Assembly (NCBI GenBank): GCA_024509875.1
Contig: JAMPIV010004907.1
Location: forward strand, 437,501 to 501,500
Length of the DNA: 64,000 nt
Direction: 5' to 3'
DNA from: Oreohelix idahoensis
Taxonomy: Eukaryota > Mollusca > Gastropoda > Stylommatophora > Oreohelicidae
Part shown: positions 1-11,501 of the stretch, in pieces
Layout of the letters: each line of letters begins with the position of its first letter
Numbering within the stretch: position 1 is the first letter of the stretch
Program-made: the position numbers and the translations under genes
The notes under the pieces: model-generated
Seen by the model: only the letters and a program-made list of their open reading frames with translations
What the model was told of the DNA's origin: nothing
Database searches by the model: none

Positions 1-250
1 GGCGATGAATAGGACACACATTGAGGAAACCTGTTGATAGCATTAGAAGGCAGTCCTTGTTCTGGAATCCACAGGGAAAGAGAGGCAGAGGTAGACCAAA
101 AAACACATGGAGAAGAGAACTGGAAACAGGTGAAAAGGATGAGGAAAACATGGAAAGAACGTGAGAGGATTGCACAGGACAGGAAGACTTGGCATGTGTT
201 TGATGAAGGCCTATGCTCCTTGGGGAGCTAAAGGGTATTGATTGATTGAT
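1..250 (+). pseudogene. RTE-type LINE 3' end (C-terminal tail plus ATTG repeat tail)
   Basis: This is the end of an RTE-like non-LTR retrotransposon pol gene. Reading from base 3 gives a degraded RRWIGHTLRK-like segment with a TGA where tryptophan is expected, then [21 protein letters not shown] frameshift near 155-170 follows, then AQDRKTWHVF and GLCSLGS before a TAA at 229-231. The [13 protein letters not shown] signature just before the stop is typical of RTE-like C-termini. The stop is followed by an ATTGATTGATTGAT tail, the simple-repeat tail expected of RTEs. Only the last part of the element is in the window; whether the rest lies upstream cannot be seen. It is non-functional as seen. 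Confidence 0.75.
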
Positions 251-873
251 AAAATATGCCAAATAATAGGACGATCGTGAGGAGAATGAAGAAATGAATT
301 GATACTGCCGGAGAGAACGATGGTTATGACAAGTGGACAACTGGTTTCGTTTTGGAACGATATGACCTTTGCATTAATGCACGGAAATTTCCTAGTGGAA
401 ATCATTTGACTTACTCCATCCTAAACACGCATGTTTGAAACTATTGGCCGTCACTCGAGATGTAAACATAACTATATTTCTGATTTGAGCCTGGTCTAAT
501 AGTAAGCAACACGTGCCAGGAACGAGAGGGGCAATATAACCTGACACTTTGGTCCGCTGAAAGCACTGTGAAAATTCACCTCACACCAAGAAGACAACCA
601 AACCTTGCCAGAATTAAGAGTAGTACCAGGCCGGACCTGTTGGAGCATATTGAGGACTTAGAGCCCAGGAAAACGCTACAATTTTAACACGGTGAACTGA
701 AGCACAAGTCAAATTGGGAACTTATTGCTAAAGTAACAACACCCCAAACCAAGTGTAAGAGGCTTCTGCAAGTGCCTTTATTTCTCTGAGCCAGCAGTCC
801 GTGGGCCTAAAGATTGGCGTAAGTTGTACATTTTGAATTCTATATTTTTACATTATTAACGTGTGAACTAATA
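251..873. other. Unrecognised AT-rich spacer
   Basis: I see no credible gene, RNA or repeat in this stretch. The short open frames have no family signature. Confidence 0.4.
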
Positions 874-883
874 TGTATATAGT

Positions 884-1220
884 CTTCTTCTTCCATCCTT
901 AGCCATCAACCGGCAAAGCAGTTTGTGGCCAGTACGCCTAGTGGCGTCTTAGGGCAACAACAAATTGATCAATCTATCGCTGTTTCCACCACGCCTAGTG
1001 GCGTCTTTGTGGAACAAAAACAGACCAAACAATCTATCATTGTTTCCGTAATCAGATTGGTTGGCAAGCAGGTGATCAGCCCACTGTGCGAAGTTTTTTA
1101 CGGGATGGGGTAAACAGCCCCATGCCCATACCCTCCTTAGTCGCTTTTTACGACATGCGTGGTAGGGTGCAGTGTTACTATTCTTTGCTCCCCTTTCGGG
1201 CCCCGGTAACACACGGGTGA
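884..1220 (-). mobile_element. SINE-like retroposon, copy 1 (about 336 bp)
   Basis: This short non-autonomous retroposon lies in minus orientation. It is flanked by a 10-bp direct repeat TGTATATAGT (874-883 and 1221-1230), read as its target-site duplication. In the sense direction it has a GC-rich 5' head with the core ATGTCGTAAAAAGCGACTAA, two related roughly 60-bp units each containing GACGCCACTAGGCGT, and a GGAAGAAGAAG 3' tail. It is almost identical to the element at 4650-4984. Its last 85 or so bases match the 3' end of the LINE fragment at 29432-29895, so it very likely uses that LINE's machinery. I see no clear pol III B box, so an internally deleted LINE is an alternative to a true SINE. 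The small open frames across it are not genes. Confidence 0.85.
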
Positions 1221-1239
1221 TGTATATAGTGACATGTGA

Positions 1240-1395
1240 ATATTAATATGTGAAAATTGCTAGTGGATGTCAAGTCATTTAAGGCTGGCAACCTCAGCAT
1301 ATAGAATGATGATTTAATGAACCACCACTGCTAGGGCTAGTGGCTGCTTCATTGCGAGTTTCGCATAAAGAACAAAAAGCAGAGGTAGTCCCAAG
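1240..1395 (-). repeat. R-family repeat, B module fragment
   Basis: The reverse complement of this segment matches the B module at about 19190-19310, including the GCCAGCCT block and a GGGACTACCTCTGC block. It stops abruptly at the truncated LTR that begins at 1396. Confidence 0.6.
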
Positions 1396-3126
1396 TCTGT
1401 TTAGGTCACATTAAAATTATCCAGGCACGAAACATTAACAACGAGCACAATGTCAATAGCTTAGGTTTCTAGAATTGAGGAATGTCAGAGCGGGGTCTAC
1501 TTTCAGGAAAAAAGACTATATTTGGTCACCACACCACTAGTCGAAACTCCGTCGGAATGTTACTGACGTTAATATGTTACTTGCCACAACGGCTAAATTT
1601 GTACATAGAGTTTGTGCAGAAAATCTGATCTGGCTCAAAGGCCCAGTATAAAACATTTAGTCTTTAATCAAACCCGTTAGTGACAGTTGTACTCTGTCTA
1701 TTTATGAAGACACACGCACTGTCAGACAGGTGTTAACTTGAAAACCCACGTGGATAAAAGATAAAAATGTTTATGTTTCTCACAGGTATGTCTCTGTACT
1801 AAACGCCGGTAAAGTTTTTGGGTTACCCCAGTATTCACTGAATAGGGAAGACAAACCACAAATAAAATACTTATACATGCTACGTACTCGGATTATAACT
1901 TACATTTTTAAACTGCAAGCGTACCGATTGACTTATCATTTAAACTTTCCTGTGAAATACGTTATATACATAAAATCAATCATCATGAATTAGGAATACC
2001 TACGTGTTCCGTCACCACTCATGAAGCATTTAGCATTAATAAAGTTAATATAGAAAGTTTATTCTCGCCTGATTATTTTAGCAGTAAAATTAAATTCCTT
2101 AATAGCCGACTGAGTTTAAGCTAGAAATATAATTTCTGTTTTCCTCTGTAACTCGTCACTATAAAATAATACAGACTATATAAATTAAGCGCTCTGCACC
2201 AAATCTAACTAGTGAAATAAAATAAGCGATTTAACACTTTAAACACTTCACAAAATACTTCATAATATGCATAATATATATAACATTTACCTCAACACAG
2301 AACTACTAAGAACTTAAACCACTTCGACCAAACTAAATGCCATCTCTATTAACAGAGATTCTTAGGAATCGAACGAAGGCTAGTTCTAGTCTAGACTGCG
2401 AAGTTACTGAGTGAAAATGAAATCTAACTCCCTATATATGAAACACCAGACAAAGAGGTACGCTATTTCCATAAACTACGCAATAGCCTCCCCTTTCCGT
2501 CTTTAACGCTTACGTTTAACACCTAAACGCATGCCGTAACTGCCACCTACTAACCGAGAGGGCGCGTGTCAGTTGCGAATCTCAGACAACCCGTCTCCAG
2601 TGCAGAAGCAGTTTTTCACACCTCCCCGAGAAACTCATCCTGAGAACCATAACTGACACTTTGCTTTCTCGCACCTTACGCCAACTCTGGCCGTGGAGCG
2701 TGAGTGTCATATCACCTGACACTGAGAATCTACCTTGGAAACTACATGTCAGATGCAAACTACCAGACAAATGTCTCCTCATCATGTCTGACGGAGTGAA
2801 TTCTCACTCTTCAGGCCCAGAAACTTAGCCGAAGAAACACTGTCCCAGGGGAAACTGTAGACAGCTGTCTGCTCCCCTGTCTGACGGAATGCATTCTAAC
2901 ACTCTGCGTCTCGTGTAGGAGCTGACACGTTACGTCATAACTGCGTTCTCAGTTTGAGAAAACGAAACCGGCAAAGGGAGAATGGGAAAGAAATTATTTC
3001 TCGCAAACGAACGAATGCGAAAAAAACAGGGAAAAAAGGTAAAGAGTGATAATAAAAATAGAGTATACGGGTGAAAGAAAAAGAAGAGGATATAGGCAAT
3101 TCAATGATAATTAAACCTCTGTGACA
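1396..3126 (-). repeat. Truncated 3' LTR of copy 1
   Basis: This matches 8292-8859 plus 11502-12675 of the 5' LTR almost base for base. The minus-strand start is TGTCACAGAGG, six bases beyond the polypurine tract. The last 0.96 kb or so of the LTR (equivalent of 7326-8291) is missing and the sequence runs straight into an R-family fragment. Repeated small open frames shared with the other LTR, such as 2582-2785 and 12131-12334, are LTR sequence rather than genes. Confidence 0.85.
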
Positions 3127-3132
3127 GCACGT

Positions 3133-3141
3133 CCCCCCTTT
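3133..3141 (-). other. Polypurine tract of LTR copy 1
   Basis: The minus strand reads AAAGGGGGG followed by ACGTGC and then the LTR start TGTCAC. This is the plus-strand primer position expected of an LTR retrotransposon. Confidence 0.75.
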
Positions 3142-3382
3142 ATGATATGGAAGCACTCCATGTCTACGTTATGGAATTTAATTTCCTATATCCTTAGCTT
3201 CAGGGTGTTTGTCCTCTTCCATTTCATCTCCCCCCTCCATCTCTCTCCACTTCCTACTCACGTCTCCTCCCAAAGTTTCCTTTCTCTGGAATGTCTCCCA
3301 TGCGCGCTTGAAATAGCGTCACCGCTTCTGACATTTTTGAAAGATTTCGTGTGTGTGCAGTGGAGTTTCCCTGCCACTATCG

Positions 3383-6300
3383 TCAGTTTTGGCGATCGTC
3401 AGGAGATGGTCGGAGGTTGGCACTGGTTTTTCCAAGTATATCTAACAGATTTAAATGGAAAACCTTTTCCTTTCCTTGAATAGAGATCTGGTAGTTAGCC
3501 TTAGAAATCTTTTTCAGGACGGTAAACGGCCCTTGCCACCCGATCTTCAGTTGGTTGTTTCCGATAGGGAGTAACACCAAAACTTTCTCTCCTGCTTCCA
3601 GTTCTCTCTCTTTCGCGACTTTCCTGTATCGGTTAGCGTGCTTTGTGCGTGCTCGCTTAAAGTTGGTCGTTGCTAGGTCCTATCCTAGTTTCAACCTTTC
3701 CTTTAAATCCGACACATATTTACTTGCTGAGACAACTGTCTCATCAGCCTTCTGGTCTGTCAGCGACCAAAGTAAGGCTTCAAGCGGGCCCTTAATGGGT
3801 CTGCCGAATAAAAGCGTAGCTGGCGGAAATCCTGTGGAAGTATGAGGCGATTCTCTGTAGCCAAATAAAGCTGCAGGAATACAAAGATCCCAATCTTCAG
3901 GTTTCACTTGTGCCAGTTTACTTAACATCATGTTGAGGTTTACATTAACACGTTCCACGAGCCCATTTCCGGCCGGAGTATAAGGCTTTGTGTAGATGTG
4001 TTGGGTCCTCAAGATCTTCACGATCTCATCCATCAACAGGTTTCGGTATGGAGATCCGTTATCCGTCAACACTTGTTGAGGGAATCCCAACCGAGTGAAA
4101 ATCTGCACGAGGGCTTCTGCGACATGCGTGGCATCTGCGCATGTTAGCGGGATAGCTTCTGCCCATAAAGTGCATGTATCGACTAAGGTCAGGATAAACC
4201 TGTTCCTTCTTTTAGTCCTTTCTAAGGGTCCAAAAATGTCGATCACAACCCGTTCGAATGGTGTTCCCACTATTGGCATTTCACCCAACGAGACTGGGGG
4301 TGTCCGTTGCTTGGGTGGTACCCGTTGGCACTGGGCACAGGATTTGACATATCTGATAATATCAGCATTCACTCCTGGTCACCAATAATGAGTGGTTATC
4401 CGTTGGTTTTGTGGCGTTCTGTCCCATATGTCCGCTAAAGGGAAGAGAGTGCCCCATTTCTAGGATTTGGCTTCTGTACTGTTTCGGTACTAGGAGCTGG
4501 TTGTAACCTTGGTCAGGCTTGCCCGTTCTGCGATAAAGTACGCCATCCTTAGAAAAAATGTCCCCGTGCTGTCTGGGTTCCTTAGCCATGGGCAGTTTCC
4601 TAAAGCAGGGTGCCAAAGTAGGGTCCTTTTGTTGCGCTTCTTTAAGTTCTTCTTCTTCCATCCTTAGCCATCAACCGGCAAAGCAGTATGTGGCCAGTAC
4701 GCCTAGTGGCGTCTTAGGGCAACAACAAATTGATCAATCTATCGCTGTTTCCACCACGCCTAGTGGCGTCTTTGTGGAACAAAAACAGACCAAACAATCT
4801 ATCATTGTTTCCGTAATCAGATTGGTTGGCAAGCAGGTGATCAGCCCACTGTGCGAAGTTTTTACGGGATGGGGTAAACAGCCCCATGCCCATACCCTCC
4901 TTAGTCGCCTTTTACGACATGCGTGGTAGGGTGCAGTGTTACTGTTCTTTGCTCCCCTTTCGGGCCCCGGTAACACACGGGTGACTTTAAGTTCCATGGG
5001 TAACAAATTAGGCGCAGGCTCCCGTTCCTTCTTGGTTTGCCCTCTTGTAGTTACTGCTGCCACAATCGTCTCTTCCGGTTTCCCAATACACACGTATCTC
5101 CCGCCAAGTATGACTGGGTAGATGGGGTCATCCATAACAGCCGCTTTGATCACACCTCTGACAAAATCAGAGTGGATCTCCACCAATGAAATGGGAAGCG
5201 CTGTAGGTGCATCACTCTTACGAACTCCACAAAGTTGGACGGTCTCTCCTGTCTCTTGACCGGGTTTAACCAGGTTTCTGGCAACAATGCAATCATACGA
5301 AAGCTTCGTGTCAAATAAACAAGAAGTTTGAGAACCGTTCATAATAACAGTACCTCGCGTTGAGGGTGTATCCCCAACAGGTTGGGAATCACTTCAATAA
5401 TTCCGCCTTGCGAGACTGTTAGCAAGCATCCCGATGCGTTTAGGCTTGGTGTGCTCACTCTGATCATTAGTCCCGTGCTCAGGAGTTCTTCCTTTGCCAC
5501 CTTGTCCTTTTTGGCTGCGCTGCCATGTAGGGCGGTCGGGTTGATCAGGCTGTTTACTGTGGTTGGGGTACTTGTTTTTGTAGAACTTGGATTTTTCAGG
5601 AGGAGGGTTTTGAGGTCCAGTTTCTCTGTGGTTATTCTGATTAGAAGCATGAGAAACATGAGAAGATTGGTCTAGATTATTTTTCCGAAAATGCTCTTCT
5701 GTCGGTTTATGTTTTGTGGCCGGTTGTTCAGCCAGCGCATTGTGATATCGCTCCGACTTTTCTAAGATGTCTTCAAGCTTTTCTGCACCCTGCTCAGCTA
5801 GAATTCTCCGGGTATCAGCAGACAAAGTGTTCTTTATTTGTTCTGTTAAAACAAATTCCTCCAGACCTTCATAGGTAGAGGGGAGCTGTGAAAGCTCAAG
5901 GCACTTTGTCAAATATCCCTTCAAACGAGATGAAAACTGCTGGAAAGTTTCCGAGCTCTCCTTCCTGCTGTTGCGAAACAGTTGCAAAAATTTGCGAGCA
6001 TTCATTTCGAAGCGCTCCAGTAACGCTTTCTTCAACACATCATAGTTGTCTTGTTGGCTGGTCTCCAGTTTGGCGTAAACATCATACGCAGAACCTTTGA
6101 GGGCCTGGGAAAGTTTCATACACCAACGCGACCTCTCTAAACCGTACAGGGTTGCAATTTTCTCAAATTTTTCTAGCCATGTGTCAATCTTCTCGTTTGG
6201 ACAAGGGAAAGATTCTAGCGGAAAAGACATAGCAGTGAGATGAGTAGATTGTGTGTTAGAAGGATCAGTTAAGGAAGAATGAGAAGAAGACTCTCCATTG

Positions 6301-6590
6301 CTGGAGGTAGAGGCAGCGCCACGACTTTGGACCTCTAGAGCTTTAAGAGCCAACTCATGCTGTCTCTCCTTCTCTCTTTCCTCCCTCTCCTTCTCTTGCT
6401 GTCTCTCCCTGCGGATTTCCATTTCCTCATCCATCTTTCTCTGCTCTCTAGCTTCAGCTGCTTTCTCCTTCTGCTCCGCATCATATCTTTCCAATTCGTC
6501 TCTGACAAACGCTTTCGCTTCATCTCCTTCCAGTCCCTCCTCTCTCGCTTCGTCTCTGAGGAGTTGTCTAAGCTTTGCCCTTTCTGCCAT
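3383..6590 (-). pseudogene. Broken gag-protease-integrase of LTR copy 1
   Basis: Gag starts at 6590 with MAERAKLRQL, then a charged coiled-coil stretch (about residues 35-85) and a SCAN-like capsid region (LERFEMNARKFLQLFRNSRK). No CCHC zinc knuckle is visible. Gag leaves frame near 5400 through paired one-base indels relative to copy 2. The protease motif reads LFDTK instead of DTG, so catalysis would be lost. A SINE-like insertion (4650-4984) splits the linker. Integrase shows an H-X6-H/CAQC zinc site, VIDIFGP, LTDNGSPY and NGLVER (D,D,E) and a C-terminal GWQGPF motif. It is broken by a frameshift and TGA near 4380 and by a TAG near 3679. No RT or RNase H is encoded. Copy 2 is the better reference for this family. 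Confidence 0.85.
4650..4984 (-). mobile_element. SINE-like retroposon, copy 2 (335 bp), inside LTR copy 1
   Basis: This is nearly identical to 884-1220 and lies in the same orientation. It is flanked by a perfect 10-bp duplication CTTTAAGTTC (4640-4649 and 4985-4994). The uninterrupted site is preserved in LTR copy 2 around 41532-41552, which confirms the exact boundaries. In the sense direction it carries the ATGTCGTAAAAGGCGACTAA head, duplicated GACGCCACTAGGCGT units and a GGAAGAAGAA tail. It inserted after the host LTR element, into the protease-integrase linker. The 202-codon frame crossing it is a chance fusion of element and SINE sequence. Confidence 0.92.
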
Positions 6591-7325
6591 AATAGGTCAG
6601 TGTCTGAGACTAAGTCAAGAAAGGTAGAAGAAAAAGACACGCTGGTTCCTACCACTTGCGAGAAATTACCAAAATAAAGATGATATACTTTAACCTGGGA
6701 TACCTCCTCCAAAATATAAAGTATCTAACTATCGCTGCTATTATCGGCAATAAAGCACCTAATGCAAACGACTACGCCAAATAAATGTTAGTTAAGATTA
6801 TTCACTGAAAAATAAGTTGCTGCAGTGGAAAACAAAATAATTATTGCAAAAATTTTCGGAGAAAAAAAAATCCCCTTAATAATGTTTTTTTCCACTATAA
6901 GTTCACCCCTGAAGACGGTTAGGGTAAGGGAGGCAATTTACAGGACGTAATTGTCTGAACGCACTCCTTAGCTTTGCTCAAACACCTACTTCTTCAGAAC
7001 CCTTTGAATGTTATACACTCACAAAACTTTACCAGCGTTTAGTATTACAAAATCAGTAATTAACATATATTCCGACAAAATCCACCTGTAAACCAAATGT
7101 ATAATGCTCAATAATGCTGTGGAAAAACAATTATTAGCCGTGTGGTCAGCACGCCCATAAAACAAATCGATATGTCTAGGGGATAGTTATTTTTAAAAAG
7201 ATACAAAACTCACAAGACATCACACTCTTACTCTATATCAGAATAAAGAATCTTAAAGACGAGCTGATATTTGTCATCTCGTTTTCCTATTCAAAGTTCA
7301 AAATCCCGATAGACGAGACCCCATT
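6591..7325 (-). other. Untranslated leader and primer-binding region of LTR copy 1
   Basis: Just inside the LTR end (TACGACA) the minus strand reads AATGGGGTCTCGTC, a plausible primer-binding site similar to tRNA-Pro-type sites. A second, shorter related unit follows (ATGACAAATATCAGCTCGTC). The rest is AT-rich leader up to the gag ATG at 6590. Confidence 0.6.
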
Positions 7326-7545
7326 TGTCGTAGATTTTTGATAGGGGAATTAAGACTTGGGTTGGTCCCTTCTGATTAGATTAGAATAAGTGATAGTCAC
7401 AGTGAGAAGTAGTAATAGCAATAGGTTTCCACGAGTGAGATGGTAGAAATGTGATAGAGGCTGTCTCTGAAATCAAGAAATCTTCTCTCACCTATCTTCT
7501 ATGACAGATTTAGATTGAGTCAGACAGTCTACACACATATATAGG

Positions 7546-7547
<2 letters not shown>

Positions 7548-7623
<76 letters not shown>
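7548..7623. repeat. (TA)n microsatellite within LTR
   Basis: This is an uninterrupted TA run of about 76 bp. The corresponding site in the solo LTR (about 9078-9097) and in copy 2 has only a few TA units, so the tract expanded in this copy. Confidence 0.95.
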
Positions 7624-7625
<2 letters not shown>

Positions 7626-8859
7626 ACTCACATACATACACATAAGACGACAGTAGACGTACAGACGTGGGAAAACTATAACAAATGTTTATATAAATTT
7701 TCTAGAACGAGCTGACCAACACGCTGATTAATTTCAAGAGAAATTTTAATTATCATCTAACATTTCTTCACAACACATAGAAATTACATCAAAGCATATA
7801 CACATAGTCATTAAAAAAAAATCAAGGAATTGCTACAAGAAATGATAGACCCACCGTTAGATCTTATCCCTCGAGGTATGCCCACAGTCCTGTTGGAAGA
7901 AAGTGATAGCCCCAAGGAAACAAGGATACATAGGATTAGGTCGAATATTTCCCCTTCTTAAGGTATGGACAGACTTGATATCTCTGCTCTATTTTAAGGG
8001 AAATATGATTAGCAATACTTGAATACAGAAAGTTAAGATAGCAAAAATGGGTGCCCAATTACAACAATAAAAAATCACTCCGTCCTGCATTCACTTTATT
8101 CATTCAGCCGAGCACACGTGCACATGTTCATACTCACAGCTTAGATAGCCACTTCTGGTAATACAATTTTTAGGACATTCACCTACAGACTCGTTAAGGG
8201 CAGTCTTTGACCAAGAAATCCCCAGTTCCAAAAAGACAGGATGAATTCTCTGCTTCCGGGAACGACTTCTTGGGTGTTCTTATTTTTCGGATGTCTGTTT
8301 AGGTCACATTAAAATTGTCCAGCACGAAACATTAACAACGAGCACAGTGTCAATAGCTTAGGTTTCTAGAATTGAGGAATGTCAGAGCGGGGTCTACTTT
8401 CAGGAAAAAAGACTATATTTGGTCACCACACCACTAGTCGAAACTCCGTCGGAATGTTACTGACGTTAATATGTTACTTGCCACAACGGCTAAATTTGTA
8501 CATAGAGTTTGTGCAGAAAATCTGATCCGGCTCAAAGGCCCAGTATAAAACATTTAGTCTTTAATCAAACCCGTTAGTGAGAGTTGTACTCTGTCTATTT
8601 ATGAAGACACACGCACTGTCAGATAGGTGTTAACTTGAAAACCCACGTGGTTAAAAGATAAAAATGTTTATGTTTCTCACAGGTATGTCTCTGTACTAAA
8701 CGCCGGTAAAGTTTTTGGGTTACCCCAGTATTCACTGAATAGGGAAGACAAACCACAAATAAAATACTTATACATGCTACGTACTCGGATTATAACTTAC
8801 ATTTTTAAACTGCAAGCGTACCGCTTGACTTATCATTTAAACTTTCCTGTGAAATACGT

Positions 8860-11501
8860 TGTCGTAGATTTTTGATAGGGGAATTAAGACTTGGGTTGGT
8901 CCCTTCTGAATAGATTAGAATAAGTGATAGTCACAGTGAGAAGTAGTAATAGCAATATATTTCCACGAGTGAGATGGTAGAAATGCGATAGAGGCTGTCT
9001 CTGAAATCAAGAAATCTTCTCTCTTTTACCTATCTTCTACGACCGATTTAGATTGAGTCAGACAGTCTACACACATATATATATGAAATATATATATCCA
9101 CTCACATACATACACACATAAGACGACAGTTAGACGTACAGACGTGGGAAAAAACTATGACAATGATTATATGAAAAGTTTGGGAAAACGAACTTACCGA
9201 CACGCTGGAATAAATTTTATGAGTAGTTTATTTATCAAGACTAAACTTCTCTCACAACATATCAAATCACATCAAGCATATACGAAAAAAATCATAAACA
9301 CAAAATCAAGAAATGCTACAAGAATGATAGACCCGTTGGTATGATCCTTCCCTCGAGGTATAGCTCACAGTCCCGTTAGAAGAAAGTGATAGCCCAAAGA
9401 GTCACAGATACATATGATTTAGTCTAAAATTCTTCCCCTTTAAGGTATGAACAGACAGGATACTCTGATCTAGTCTAAGGGAATATATATATTTAGCAAT
9501 ACCTTGCATAAAGAAATGTTATGACAGCAAAAATGAATGGGTGTCAAAATACCACCATAAAGGGATCGCTCAGTCCTGCATTCACTCTATTCATTTCACT
9601 GTGTAGACGTGCATTTTTTTTTTGTTATACTCACAGCTTTGGTAGCCACTTCGGGAACAAAAAAAACAATATATTTAGGACTTGCCCATACAGAATCTTC
9701 AATGGTAATCTTGGCCAAGAAAACCCCAGGTCCAAAAAGACGGGTTGAATTCACTACTTCCGGGACCGTTCTCTTGGGAATACTATTGTTTTGGATGTCT
9801 GTTTAAGTCACATAAAATTGTCCAGGCACGAGCGTTTATAGCGAGCACCGTGTCAACATCTTAGATTTCAAACGAATGAGGAATGTCAGGTCGGCACCTT
9901 CTCTCAGTATAGGAATTTAGTTGGCCACACCACCACTTGTCAACAGTGTCGGGAAAGTTACTGATTGAAATATGTTACTTGCCACGAAGGCTGAAAAATG
10001 ACTAGAGTGTTCTCAGGAAGAATCAAATCAGGCTCGATGACCCGTTACTTCTTTAAACTCTTAAAGTTCTTGCAAAAGTTATACATCAAATCTTTAAGGT
10101 GAGAATGTTTGTTGTTTTCTTCACAGATTTATCTCTTTACTCAAACGCTGGCAAAGTTTGGGTACCACAGTTTCACTATATATAAATAGAAAGAACACAT
10201 ATCAATAATTATACATACTATAACTGATAATTTAAACTGCAAGCGTAGCTTGTCTTATAGTTTAACACTTCCCGTGGAATAAGTTATATTTAAAAATCAT
10301 CAATCCTCGTGAATTAAGAATACATGCGTATTCCGTCAACACTCATGAGGCTTCTAGCATTTATAAGTTAGTTTAGAAAAATTGTTCTCGTCTGATTATT
10401 TTAGCAGTAAAATTAAATTCCTTAATAGCCGACTGAGTTTAAGCTAGAAATATAATTTCTGTTTTCCACTGTAACTCGTCACTATAAAATAATAAAGACT
10501 ATATAAATTAAACGCTCTGCACCAAATCTAACTAGTGAAATAAAATAAGCGATTTAACACTTTAAACACTTCACAAAATACTAGATATTTAATATAATAT
10601 ATTACCTCCACACAGAATTTACAGGCGATCGCACAAACGTAGAATTATATGCTTATATTTATTGGTAGTCTAGAAGTTCGGCAAAACTTTTGCCAAGAAC
10701 AAACTAAGACTTCGCTATACAGCTTATTCTCTTAGCACGAAACGTCCTGTCTACTGCGAATTCAGGAGCAAGAATGAAAATCTAGTTTAACATTCTGGTT
10801 ATATCTATTACCAGACAAAGAGGTAAATGTTTAATTTCGCAAAACGAAGTACTCTCCCCTTTCCGTCTTTAACACTTACGTTAACTCCAAGAATCTGTCG
10901 TAAACTGCCACTTTGCGTCTCTGACACCTCCGTCTAAGAAACGGCCGAAGCGCTACGTGTCAGATGCGAATGTAGACAACTTGTCTGCACTGCAGGGGCA
11001 GTTTTCGCACCTACGTTAACAAACTGACCGAGAAGCGTGCGTGTCTTGGAAAAACCCAGACTATATGTCTCATTCCCGAGCGCTGCGTGAGTGTCATATC
11101 ACACTTCACTCTGAGAGAAACGTTAGTGTCAGGTGAAAATGGTAGACGGTATGACGCCTAGCCTGACGAAACGCCCGCGACATGAGAAAAGTACAGACGC
11201 ATGTCTGCTATCTCTGTCTGCCCAGACGAGTATTCACACGTTCTATCGTCCACTGACATCTAATGCAATAGAATGCAATTAAACGCTCTCTCTCTCTCTC
11301 TGACACGTTATGTCGTCTGCGTTCTCAGTTTTGAGAAAAGAACCAGGTAAACGTTAGAATGGGAAAATAGTAATGTATATAGTCGCAAACGAACGAATGC
11401 GAAAAACACAAAAAGGATAAAAGAGTGATAATAAATAGAGGATACGGGTGAAAGAAAAAGAAGAAGATATAGGCAATTCAATGATCATAACCTCTGTGAC
11501 A
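8860..11501 (-). mobile_element. Solo LTR nested in the LTR of copy 1
   Basis: This is a 2642-bp LTR of the same family, with ends TGTCGTAG...GTGACA on the plus strand. It interrupts the outer LTR between GAAATACGT and TATATAAAT. The flanking 5-bp repeats are TACGT (8855-8859) and TATGT (11502-11506), differing at one base. The uninterrupted site is present at about 1951-1975 in the 3' LTR. No internal element sequence is present, so it is a solo LTR left by LTR-LTR recombination. It is more diverged than the two host LTRs are from each other. Confidence 0.88.

Noticed and set aside
2582..2785. Identical 67-residue minus-strand frames at 2582-2785 and 12131-12334 as a conserved small gene
   Set aside because: Both lie in the two LTRs of the same retrotransposon; the identity is LTR identity.
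4734..5342. Single 202-residue protease-containing protein
   Set aside because: It is a fusion frame reading from the LTR element into the SINE-like insertion; both boundaries are set by the target duplication.
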